Part shown: piece by piece, positions 7,575-15,374 of the stretch
Layout: each line of letters opens with the position of its first letter
Numbering within the stretch: the first letter of the stretch is position 1
Source of the DNA: Erysipelotrichaceae bacterium
GTDB taxonomy: Bacteria > Bacillota_I > Bacilli_A > Erysipelotrichales > Erysipelotrichaceae
NCBI GenBank assembly: GCA_017428765.1
Contig: JAFRQF010000021.1
Location: 1 to 64,000, forward strand
DNA: 64,000 bases
Direction: 5' to 3'
The notes under the pieces: model-generated
The model's input: only the letters and a program-made list of their open reading frames with translations
Database searches by the model: none
What the model was told of the DNA's origin: nothing
Translations under genes and position numbers: made by a program

Positions 7575-8327
7575 TTAATGAAAGCGGATCACATTCCTTG
7601 CCAGAGTAAACTCAAGGAAAGCGATAAAGACTAACGAAAGATTGGCAAAAGATAACGACAAGGGAGATAAGTAATAATAGACAACAGCTGTAATGATCAC
7701 AGTGATTACAAAAAACACCAGATAGAACTTTTTTCTGTCTATATTATAAGCACTCACCAGCATCATCATCATGTGATTTCCGGCAAGCATTGTCACCGCC
7801 ATGATGCCGACATACAGAAAATAAGAAGCCGGATAAGCGCTGTACATGCTGATGACGGCATCGGCTTGTGCTTCACTCAGCGTCTGAAGAAGGTTTTCGT
7901 ACAATGTTCCTTCATTCATCTGTAAAAGGTAGATAACATTTGAAAGTGCTGCCATCAGCAAGGAATTCAGCAGATCGGCGATCGTCGCTCCCAATGCAAA
8001 TCCCGCGCCGTATTCAAACTTCATCTTTTTCTTGTAGTAGAACAGATCCACCAGCAGAACGGACAGGCAGATCATCAGACAAGTCATGACGATCGAAAGG
8101 ATCGAATATGAAAGATTGGAGGAGAACAAGGACGGGAAAACAGAAACGATCGCTGAACAGAGATAAGAAAAAAGAACGTATTTTCCAAGGAAAGTGGCAA
8201 CAATCCCAACAAGGATGTCCCACAATCGGACCTTCAATTCATATCTTTTCTTCATCACGATCACATAAACGATCGGCGATGCAATACACAAGATCAGTGA
8301 AATGCTCGCATATACTGTCTTTATCAT
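7575..8327 (-). CDS. YhfC-like integral membrane protein (PrsW/glutamic-protease-related fold)
   Basis: The 250-residue protein has about seven hydrophobic helices. The layout, FEYGAGFALGATIADLLNSL at about residues 103-122 and AGNHMMMMLVSAYN at about 181-194, resembles YhfC-family membrane proteins. The family's usual acidic GxGHGxxE-type motif is not seen, so peptidase activity is doubtful. It sits between the phospho-beta-glucosidase and PRD regulator genes in a tight operon. It may assist uptake or envelope handling of the sugar, but this is speculation. Confidence 0.45.
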   Translation of the reverse strand: MIKTVYASISLILCIASPIVYVIVMKKRYELKVRLWDILVGIVATFLGKYVLFSYLCSAIVSVFPSLFSSNLSYSILSIVMTCLMICLSVLLVDLFYYKKKMKFEYGAGFALGATIADLLNSLLMAALSNVIYLLQMNEGTLYENLLQTLSEAQADAVISMYSAYPASYFLYVGIMAVTMLAGNHMMMMLVSAYNIDRKKFYLVFFVITVIITAVVYYYLSPLSLSFANLSLVFIAFLEFTLARNVIRFH

Positions 8328-8372
8328 GTTCTTCCTCCAATCACGATTCTCAATGAACGGGAACTGTCTATT

Positions 8373-9818
8373 TTATTCCAGATTTTTGCCGTTAGAGGCA
8401 ATGACTCTCTGATACCAGTAGAAAGAGTCTTTCTTATATCTCTTACATTCCTTCACATCATCATCCGTGCGGTCGACATAGATGAAGCCATATCTCTTGG
8501 CGATACCGTTAGAAGTTGACAGCAGATCGAACGCTGACCACGGATTGTAAGCGATGATCGTAACGCCATTGTCGATCGCTCTTTTCATCGCCTTGATGTG
8601 TTCGCGGATATACTCGATCCTGTACGGATCATGGACCGAACCGTCTGCCTCGAGCTTATCGTAGGCACCGAAGCCGTTCTCACAGATCATGACCGGCTTT
8701 CCATAGCGGTCATTGATCTCCTCAAGAACATACTGCAGACCATCCGGATCGATCGGGAACGAGAAGTCGGTATCCTTAAGATAATCGTTGTGGCATCCTT
8801 CATAGAAATCCGGCTGAATCTCATAAGTGACGGAACCGCCCTTGCCGATCTTGTTGTTCTGTTTGAAACGGCGGGCAGCACCCGGTGTTGCTTCCTTCAT
8901 GCATGCGCTCTGATAATAATTGATGCCCAAGAAGTCGAAACATTCGGACCCTTTTCGTATGATCTCCATATCCCCATCCTGAATTTCAAACTCAAGACCC
9001 TGCCGTTTGAGATAAGCCATGACCGATGGCGTATAGATCCCTTTGAAATAGGCATCCATATAGAAGTAGTTCTTCATTGCGTTGGCATTTTTAGCGGCCA
9101 TGATGTCTTTTGGATTGGAAGATGCAGAATAATAAGGAGCTGTATCCAAAGCTGCGCCGACCTGAACACCCGGAATGATCTCATGTGCTGCGATCGCCGC
9201 TTTGGCATGGGCCAGGTTCATGTAGTGGTTGGCTTGCCAACGGAACTTCGGATTGAACATATCCTCTTTGGAAATGAGGTTCTTGCGGTCGATGTAGTTG
9301 ACGACGATACTCTGTTCGTTGATCGTCAGCCAGTATTTAACTTCGTCTTTATACTCATTCAGGATGAAACGTGCATAATATTCAAAATCGTCCACAATCT
9401 GGCGATCTCTCCAACCTCCGTATTTTTCAACCAGTGCCATCGGCAGATCGTAGTGCCACATCGTGACGACAGGTTCGATATTGTGATCTCTGAGTTCTTT
9501 GATCAGATCGTGATAGAACTGTACGCCTTTCGGGTTCGGTTCACCAACGCCATCCGGCAGGATCCTTGACCAGTTCATGGAGAAACGGTAGGATGTAAAG
9601 CCCATTTCTGCCATCAGAGCGACATCTTCTTTGTAGTGATGATAATGATCGGTTGTAACCGATGCATCGGCATATCCGTATTCGTCATGGATCTGACGGT
9701 TGATCACATCCTGCTGGTTTTCTTTCTTGCCATCTTCCAGCGCTGCGCCTTCACACTGATATGCGGAAGTTGCTGCACCCCACATGAAGCCTTTTGGGAA
9801 TTCTTCGACAAATTGCAT
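8373..9818 (-). CDS. 6-phospho-beta-glucosidase, GH1
   Basis: The 481-residue protein matches full GH1 length. The opening FPKGFMWGAATSAYQCEG is the GH1 N-terminal signature. The acid/base site is in WLTINEQS (NEQ where NEP is usual) and the nucleophile Glu is in MICENGFGAYD. The phosphate-binding Ser...Lys-x-Tyr signature is in [17 protein letters not shown]. The last feature marks 6-phospho-glycosidases that cleave PTS-phosphorylated cellobiose or beta-glucosides in the cytoplasm. The start codon overlaps the EIIA stop by one base (TAATG). It is the fourth gene of the EIIB-EIIC-EIIA-GH1 operon. Confidence 0.92.
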   Translation of the reverse strand: MQFVEEFPKGFMWGAATSAYQCEGAALEDGKKENQQDVINRQIHDEYGYADASVTTDHYHHYKEDVALMAEMGFTSYRFSMNWSRILPDGVGEPNPKGVQFYHDLIKELRDHNIEPVVTMWHYDLPMALVEKYGGWRDRQIVDDFEYYARFILNEYKDEVKYWLTINEQSIVVNYIDRKNLISKEDMFNPKFRWQANHYMNLAHAKAAIAAHEIIPGVQVGAALDTAPYYSASSNPKDIMAAKNANAMKNYFYMDAYFKGIYTPSVMAYLKRQGLEFEIQDGDMEIIRKGSECFDFLGINYYQSACMKEATPGAARRFKQNNKIGKGGSVTYEIQPDFYEGCHNDYLKDTDFSFPIDPDGLQYVLEEINDRYGKPVMICENGFGAYDKLEADGSVHDPYRIEYIREHIKAMKRAIDNGVTIIAYNPWSAFDLLSTSNGIAKRYGFIYVDRTDDDVKECKRYKKDSFYWYQRVIASNGKNLE

Positions 9819-10171
9819 TATTTTTCCTCCGTAAGTTTCTTATACATCTCTTCCATCTTTTCAATCAGATGGACTTCAGACATGATTGTCATAATCGTGT
9901 CCTGCGCATGTACAAACAGCATAGGAAGTACGACCGGCTCCTTATTTCCTTCGTAATCACGGGCAGCCAGCGACTGTAAGACGTCTGTCTGTGCTTTATG
10001 AGCCTCCTTGACAAACTGTTTTGCCTTCTTCAGCTCTTCTTCACACTTTTCAACATCTCCGGCCATTAAAGCATCCATCGAATTTATTGCTGCTGTACGG
10101 GCATTCCCAGCTGGCATGATGATGTTCATCGAAATCGTCGGAAAATCGTATTCACTTTTATGTTCTGACAT
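9818..10171 (-). CDS. PTS lactose/cellobiose-type EIIA
   Basis: The 117-residue protein is a helical EIIA of the lac/cel family. It carries the conserved opening NIIMPAGNARTAAINSMDAL, the phospho-His in EAHKAQTDVL (residues 62-71), and the Mg-binding Asp in LFVHAQDTIMTIMSEV. It transfers phosphate from HPr to the EIIB encoded upstream. The gene lies 68 bases after EIIC, with an AAAAGGAGA ribosome binding site. Confidence 0.93.
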   Translation of the reverse strand: MSEHKSEYDFPTISMNIIMPAGNARTAAINSMDALMAGDVEKCEEELKKAKQFVKEAHKAQTDVLQSLAARDYEGNKEPVVLPMLFVHAQDTIMTIMSEVHLIEKMEEMYKKLTEEK

Positions 10172-10239
10172 GGTTGTCTCCTTTTACTTTTATAGAGCTG
10201 ATGCCCTATTACAGGGCATCAGCATGAATATTCAGATCA

Positions 10240-11505
10240 TTAAGCTTTAGCTTCAGCTTTTGCTTCTTCTTCGAGAACGCCCTTTTCAAAGACTTTAAAG
10301 AACGGATAGTAGATCAAAGCATAGACAGCGAAGCAGACAAACCACCACAGGATACCCCTAAAGTCACCTGTGAGCATAACTGTACCAACAACAACCGGAA
10401 GTGTACCGACGTTTGGTAAAGCGACATTCGGATAATTCAGAAGGCCGCCCTTGAAAATGACCCAGGTGATGATGGAGCCCGCAACCGAACAGAGCAGCAT
10501 CGGTAAAAGAAGAATCGGATTGTAGACCATAGGTGCACCATAGAGGATCGGCTCGTTGATCGAGAAGAGGCCCGGACCCAGACAGACTTTGCCCAACGTT
10601 TTCAATTTCTTGGATTTTGAGAACAGGAACATGAAGTTCAGAGCTAAAGTCGCACCGATACCCCCAAGGTTGATCAGACCGATACCTGAACGGATTTCAG
10701 TAACGTTGATATATTGCGGGACCTGACCGGCAGCCAGGGCAATCATATTTGCTTCCTGAGCCGGAACAGAGATGGCGTTATTTAAACCTGACCAGGTCCA
10801 GCCGGACACACCAAGGCCGTAAAACAGAGACATCATCGTGTTGTATAAAATCCAACCGAAGAAGGACTGTGCAATATTCTGGATCGGCGCAAACAGCGAC
10901 AGGATCAATGGCAGAAGGTCAACATGCAGATTGATGACAATGATACCTTCAATTAAGACTGTAATGAAGATCGGAACGATGTTGACGACCCATTCCTGAA
11001 CGAAAGTCGGGACGTTTGTATCCGGTTTGAAGAAACGGATCTTGCTGACAAGATGGAAAATGATCGCAACATAAACACCGATGAACATTCCAAGCAGAAT
11101 GCCCGAAGGACCGAAACGGGAGTAAGATACTTCCCAGAGACCGGAAGCATTCGTCTGGCCGTTGCATGCCATGATATGAGCGCATACGGCTGTCAGACCG
11201 GCAACGATCGAATAATTTCTATGACGCAGATGTACCATGATCTGGGCAGCAATATTATAAGCCGCCAGAATTGCCATCAGCTGGAAGGTATAAGTTCTTA
11301 CAAACGTAATTGTAGGTAAGAATTTGACCCATGAAGCAACTGCTTCATAGAAGAAGATGAGAGCACCGGTTAAAATGAACGGTAAACACTTAACGATACC
11401 TTCAGAGAAACCGGCGATCCAAGGTCTGTTCATGAACTTCTTTACAGCTGGCGCAAACTTAAACTGCAGCCAATCCATGAACTTGTTAGATTTTGTTTCT
11501 GACAT
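10240..11505 (-). CDS. PTS cellobiose-type EIIC permease
   Basis: The 421-residue membrane protein has about ten hydrophobic segments. The family signatures are SINEPILYGAPMVYNP (glutamate of the EIIC substrate site, about residues 314-329) and GIGATLALNFMFL. An N-terminal amphipathic stretch (FMDWLQFKFAPAVKKFMN) precedes the first helix. It transports the beta-glucoside and presents it for phosphorylation by EIIB. It starts 19 bases after the EIIB stop, with an AAAGGGG ribosome binding site. Confidence 0.93.
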   Translation of the reverse strand: MSETKSNKFMDWLQFKFAPAVKKFMNRPWIAGFSEGIVKCLPFILTGALIFFYEAVASWVKFLPTITFVRTYTFQLMAILAAYNIAAQIMVHLRHRNYSIVAGLTAVCAHIMACNGQTNASGLWEVSYSRFGPSGILLGMFIGVYVAIIFHLVSKIRFFKPDTNVPTFVQEWVVNIVPIFITVLIEGIIVINLHVDLLPLILSLFAPIQNIAQSFFGWILYNTMMSLFYGLGVSGWTWSGLNNAISVPAQEANMIALAAGQVPQYINVTEIRSGIGLINLGGIGATLALNFMFLFSKSKKLKTLGKVCLGPGLFSINEPILYGAPMVYNPILLLPMLLCSVAGSIITWVIFKGGLLNYPNVALPNVGTLPVVVGTVMLTGDFRGILWWFVCFAVYALIYYPFFKVFEKGVLEEEAKAEAKA

Positions 11506-11524
11506 AGTTTTCCCCTTTCTTTAA

Positions 11525-11857
11525 TCAGATTTTTCCTGCTTCTTTTAATATTTCAAGAGTGAAATCAACCAGCGCAGCACCGTCCAGATTCCCGTAGATT
11601 TCCTGAGGAATGACAGCGATCGCAACATCGGAGTCCATCTCTTTAGCAGCTTCTTTGAATTCGCCCAGCTGGCTCTCGTAATGAGGGCCTAATAGACATG
11701 CATCATAATCAGGCATTTCATCGATCGCGACGCTCTGTGACTTTGCTGTGACATACCAATCCAAACCTTTGGCTTTAGCTGCCTTAGCTGTTGAGGTTGC
11801 CATGAAGCCTGAGCTCATACCTGCTCCACAACATAACAGAATTCTTTTGTCTTCCAT
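11525..11857 (-). CDS. PTS cellobiose-type EIIB
   Basis: The 110-residue protein has the phospho-Cys loop LLCCGAGMSSGFMA at residues 7-20, typical of lac/cel EIIB, and an alpha/beta fold with LLGPHYESQL at about 56-65. It is the first gene of the operon, with a strong AAAGGAG ribosome binding site. A possible promoter (TTGAAA, 18 bases, TAGAAA) lies upstream within 11870-11905 on the minus strand. The neighbouring plus-strand McrC remnant is divergent from it. Confidence 0.92.
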   Translation of the reverse strand: MEDKRILLCCGAGMSSGFMATSTAKAAKAKGLDWYVTAKSQSVAIDEMPDYDACLLGPHYESQLGEFKEAAKEMDSDVAIAVIPQEIYGNLDGAALVDFTLEILKEAGKI

Positions 11858-11939
11858 TGTTCTCTCCTTTGTGTTTTTCTACAGTTTCATTTAATCAATT
11901 TTCAAAAAAGAAAAATAGTTTAACCGTTGCAGTCAAAAT

Positions 11940-12239
11940 TTGCAGTCAAATAACCTTGATGCTGTAATTGCTTGTTATGAGATGCTGATATCTATCTGCG
12001 AACTCGTAATAAATGGGCTTCTGCAATCACAGAAAGACGGAAGTCATAAAATTATGGATCATTTGGATGAGCAGCACATGCATAGGCTTTATGAAAAATT
12101 CATCCTTAAATTCTATAGGAAAGAAAGAAAAGAATTGCCAGCAAACCCAATACAGATACCTTGGGCTCTAGATGATGATTTTGATGACATGCTTCCTACA
12201 ATGCAGACAGATATCACGCTTATAAAAGATGATAAGTAA
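11940..12239 (+). pseudogene. McrC-like restriction component remnant
   Basis: The fragment of about 99 codons has ICELVINGLLQSQKDG, then LDEQHMHRLYEKFILKFYRK and WALDDDFDDMLPTMQTDITL. This is the central part of McrC-like 5-methylcytosine restriction proteins, just before the catalytic D...(D/E)xK region. That region is lost: the frame stops at IKDDK where family members continue toward a LIIDxK motif. The N-terminus is missing as well. An IS3 transposase remnant begins about 60 bases later and may mark the deletion. Confidence 0.7.
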
Positions 12240-12302
12240 AAAACAAGGTTTATCGAGTGCCTTGTTTTCTTTCTGTCATACCAAATAATATCAGTCAAAG
12301 CC

Positions 12303-12848
12303 AAACTCATCTTACTTACGGATATCACCTATCTGGAATACGAACACGGCAAAAGAGCCTATCTGTCCTCCATCAAGGACGCAACGACAAAGATGATCCT
12401 GGCACATCAGGTATCCTTACATCTGGATCTGAGCTTCGTCATCGATACGGTGAAGCTCCTGATCGATAACTATAAAGCTGAATTCGATGACAATATCCTC
12501 ATCCATTCCGATCAGGGATGCCACTACACCTCTTTCTCCTATCAGAGTCTTCTGAAGGACAATCACATCAGTCAGTCGATGTCGAGAAGGGGAAACTGCT
12601 GGAACAACGCACCGCAGGAATCCTTCCACGCAGTGCTTAAGACAGAGATGGATCTTAATCTCTACAGTACCTTTGAAAAACTGGCCTTGGGTATCGCCGG
12701 GTATATCGGTTACTACAACTATGACAGAGGTCAGGAAGGCCTCAACTGGATGACGCCGTATGAATACGATCAGTATCTTTCCAACAGGATCATGAATCCT
12801 TTAAGACATCTGCTGGTCAGGTATCTTCCGGATGTCATATATGCATAA
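12303..12848 (+). pseudogene. IS3-family transposase OrfB remnant (C-terminal DDE domain)
   Basis: The frame reads LLTDITYLEYEHGKRAYLSS, then IHSDQGCHYTS and RRGNCWNNAPQESFHAVLKT, through MTPYEYDQYLSNRI to the stop at 12848. All three DDE residues (TDITYL, HSDQG, QESFH) are present. The N-terminal HTH, the helper OrfA and the left terminal repeat are missing. Only the right part of an IS3/IS150-like element is left. It is not expected to be mobile. Confidence 0.85.
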
Positions 12849-12860
12849 CAAAAAAAAGAA

Positions 12861-12892
12861 AGGAAGAGACCCGTGATCCCGGATCTCTTCCT
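12861..12892 (+). repeat. Hairpin at the right end of the IS3 remnant
   Basis: AGGAAGAGA and TCTCTTCCT form a 9-bp stem just after the transposase stop. It may be the right terminal region or a terminator of the insertion sequence. No partner terminal repeat was found to the left. Confidence 0.4.
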
Positions 12893-12924
12893 ATAAATTC
12901 ATACCACCTTTTTATTTCACTGTC

Positions 12925-13068
12925 CTTGACAAGGGGCACAGTTTACAAAAGTGCCTTTATATACAATATTATTTTCATTGTCCCCATCTGACTCTTAACA
13001 GAAGAGTCTGGCAGTTCGAGCCCCCAGGGAATCACCATTGATTTCACAATATCCGAAAGGATCTTTTT
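12925..13068 (+). repeat. Repeat copy D: tRNA-Lys 3' half, rewritten arm
   Basis: The copy has hairpin arms GGGGCAC/GTGCCTTT (about 12932-12958) and a tRNA 3' part at about 12986-13037 with the same GACTCTT-AACAG-AAGAGTC hairpin as copy C. CCA is at 13035-13037. The downstream hairpin is changed to ATCC-GAAA-GGAT plus a T run (13050-13067). No clear GTCGTA pair is present, because the IS3 remnant ends immediately to the left and may have replaced it. The downstream segment (GCCTTTAAAATAAGGG) still matches copies C and F. Confidence 0.8.
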
Positions 13069-13069
13069 T

Positions 13070-13374
13070 GTTTCAAATGTATCAAAAAGCCTTTAAAATA
13101 AGGGTTTTCTTTAATTGATGTTCATTAGAAACTGTTTTGTATAAAAGAAACAAGTTGAAAGGAAGATTAGTTTGAGAATGTGCCACAAGATTATTTATTC
13201 TTCAATGGAACAAAAGAAAAATCAATTATCAATAATTATGAATTTATGATTGGTCTTATCGAAAACAGTTACTACTATTCATAGTTTATATATAAAGGAG
13301 TTGGATTCTGCATTAGCACAAATGGTATAACAGAAGATGAATTCGTTGAAATTATCGCATCAATCATCAAATAA
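13070..13374 (+). other. AT-rich segment with a short protein-like remnant
   Basis: No gene with a start is visible in this stretch. From about 13300 a plus-strand frame ends GVGFCISTNGITEDEFVEII, then ASIIK and a stop at 13374. This resembles the C-terminal tail of DUF4367-type membrane-anchored proteins ('...SGxxSEEELIxIAxSI'). It is too short to be certain and probably a remnant carried in this module. Confidence 0.25.
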
Positions 13375-13409
13375 ACCATGGAATGCTATCCCGATTCCCT
13401 ATGTATTAT

Positions 13410-14316
13410 TTATGTCCTGTATTTGAAAAGATCAAGATCAGCGATCGCTGCAATACCATGATCTACTGCATCATCATAAGACACGTCCTCATAAAGGAGC
13501 CTTCTGGTCAGATTGTTGTAATCCGCTTCATAGAATCTGCTTACGATAATCTCTTTAAGCATTCTCGGAATGTCGTGCTCCGGCTGTGCAGACGGATTGT
13601 TCTTTGATGACATACGATCCTTCCTGACTTTGTCAACCAAAGTTTTCAGACCATCGTCGATCCTGATTTGAGGAAGGATCTTAGCGATATCATACAGATG
13701 CCTGGAGTCCCTGTCCTGCATGTCCTGCAGTCTGTAATCACACACGGCAAACACCTTATCAATGAAAGTGCGTTCCAGAGACTGCACCTTCATGTTGACA
13801 ATCGATGCTTCAAAAGTGATTGGAAGACTTATATTTCTGTTCTGACAAAATCTTCCGATAATGCTGAATACTTCGTGTTCTTCAACAGGATATCGACTGA
13901 TAGAAGTTTGTTTCAACGATCATCTCCAGAGGGATATCACTGAACAGGGAATCATATTCGAAAACATACTTGTTGTAGCTGTGCCTTGACATGATTTTGT
14001 CCGGATTGGAGAGCTTCAAACCCAGATCATCAGCTGTTTCAAGAATTGTGTTCTTGACTCTTTTTCTTTCTGTTTCGCTAAGTTTTCTATCTGCAGAAAG
14101 ATCAATGTCTTCAGAAAATCTGTCTATCAAATCATAGGCTTTGGAAAGAGAGGTTCCTCCTTTAAAGATAAATGGAAGTTCGCTTTTTGATAATCCCAAC
14201 AGGAACATGGATTGCAAGGTATCTTTTTCCACCGTCTGTGTACTTCTTCTTTCTTCGGAAGCGACTGTCTCTATAATCTGTCTCCATACATCTTCGTATT
14301 CCCTATACCAGTTCAT
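13410..14316 (-). pseudogene. AbiEii-like nucleotidyltransferase toxin with one frameshift
   Basis: The N-terminal part (14316 to about 13900) has PFIFKGGTSLSKAYDLIDRF followed by SEDIDLSADRK, the nucleotidyltransferase GG-S and DxD core of type IV AbiEii. It stops at VETNFYQSISC (13882). The C-terminal part resumes one frame over at YPVEEHEVFSIIGRF and continues to 13410 (LERTFIDKVFAVCDY; the Lys in this 'TFIDK' block is conserved). A single-base shift near 13890-13905 splits the protein. The start overlaps the antitoxin stop by 14 bases. Confidence 0.8.
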
Positions 14317-14920
14317 TCATCAGCCCTCCTTCATAGAGATTGCGGTATACTCTGTCCGGATAAAGCGGAAGATATTCTCTTGCCTGATCAAAGTCAACTT
14401 TATTCGTTTTCACATATTTCTGCAGTTTCTCTCTGAGTTCTTCCTTGGAAAGCTCGCTGTATCTGTCGATGACGGACATCAGATCAAGAAACTGCAAAAC
14501 ATTTCTGTTTTCTTCGGTGATCTTTACAAGAGGTTTATAGATGATTATCGTATTACCGTCAACATTCAGTTTTCTCTGCTTTGTAGTCGCTTCATTGCTA
14601 CGTACTTCATAGCATGATGGATTTTGGGTTGTAAAACCATATTTGTTTGCCAGCTGCAATCCCGTGATATATCCCGATACTTCACCATCGGCATTAAGAT
14701 ACTTCTTGTTGATAAAACGATCGATCGACATCTTTCCTTTAGTTCCCAGTATTGTTGGATAGGAAAGACAGTATACGCCGTTGTATACCCTTTCCAGTTT
14801 TCCTTCATCTGTAAGCTGCTTCATCTCCTGACGAAGATAATCCTTAGACGTGTAAGGAAGCTCGCTAAGAAAGATGGGATCACCATTTTTATAATTCTCA
14901 ACTATGTAGTCATACACCAT
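14303..14920 (-). CDS. AbiEi-like antitoxin (DUF6088 family)
   Basis: The 205-residue protein has an N-terminal winged helix (DPIFLSELPYTSKDYLRQEM, then LERVYNGVYCL, residues 14-52). It is followed by the DUF6088/AbiEi-type domain (GEVSGYITGLQLANKYGFTT at about 79-98; VIDRYSELSKEELREKL). The intact frame is upstream of and overlaps the broken toxin. The ribosome binding site is GTGAGG. A perfect inverted repeat ATGAAAT/ATTTCAT lies between the TATAAT box and the start, which fits autorepression by an AbiEi-type HTH. Confidence 0.75.
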   Translation of the reverse strand: MVYDYIVENYKNGDPIFLSELPYTSKDYLRQEMKQLTDEGKLERVYNGVYCLSYPTILGTKGKMSIDRFINKKYLNADGEVSGYITGLQLANKYGFTTQNPSCYEVRSNEATTKQRKLNVDGNTIIIYKPLVKITEENRNVLQFLDLMSVIDRYSELSKEELREKLQKYVKTNKVDFDQAREYLPLYPDRVYRNLYEGGLMNELV

Positions 14921-14938
14921 GTTACAAACCTCACATTT

Positions 14939-14967
14939 ATGAAATTGTTTATTTCATTTATATTATA
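14939..14967 (-). promoter_or_regulatory. Promoter and operator of the abiE-like pair
   Basis: On the minus strand TATAAT (14967-14962) is followed at once by the perfect 7-bp inverted repeat ATGAAAT-N5-ATTTCAT (14957-14939). It lies 20 bases upstream of the ATG. A repressor bound there would block initiation. Confidence 0.5.
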
Positions 14968-15037
14968 CTACTATATCCAAAAAAATAATCGTATCTTCCA
15001 ACTTAGTCAAAATAAAGAAACAGTCAGAAAAGATAAG

Positions 15038-15197
15038 CGGTCGTAAAATGGTCGTATAGAAAAACACTTGTATATAAAAGTGCCTATAAATACTGTATTA
15101 TTTTGCATAACCACTGCTGACTCTTAACAGAAGAGTCTGGCAGTTCGAGCCCCCAGGGAATCACCATCGAGAACAATAAGTGCGAAAGCACTTTTTT
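15038..15197 (+). repeat. Repeat copy E: tRNA-Lys 3' half, rewritten arm
   Basis: The copy has GTCGTAAAATGGTCGTATAG (15040-15059), hairpin arms CACTTG / AAGTGCC, and a tRNA-derived part at about 15116-15166 with the GACTCTT-AACAG-AAGAGTC hairpin. CCA is at 15164-15166. The terminator AAGTGC-GAAA-GCACTT with T6 is at 15178-15197. Homology to copy C continues downstream through TTGATCTGATTAGAAACACA and the AACTCTCACT/AGTAAGAGTT hairpin at 15270-15312. Confidence 0.85.
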
Positions 15198-15374
15198 CAT
15201 ATATGTTAAAAATAAATAATAAGGATTTCCCGAATATTGATCTGATTAGAAACACAGATGAAAAATAAAAAACTCTCACTTCCAGTCTTAATGACAGTCA
15301 TAGTAAGAGTTCATTCTTATGATTTTTACAAAATAGTCGCAGCAGATAATATACCAGGAATGCTTGATTCTTTT

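Noticed and set aside
8598..9569. Long plus-strand open frame (about 320 codons) opposite the first GH1 gene
   Set aside because: It is entirely antisense to a gene with all GH1 motifs and has no recognisable family or ribosome binding site.
12303..12892. Intact IS3 element
   Set aside because: The left end, OrfA and the N-terminal part of OrfB are absent, and no terminal repeat pair or target duplication was found.
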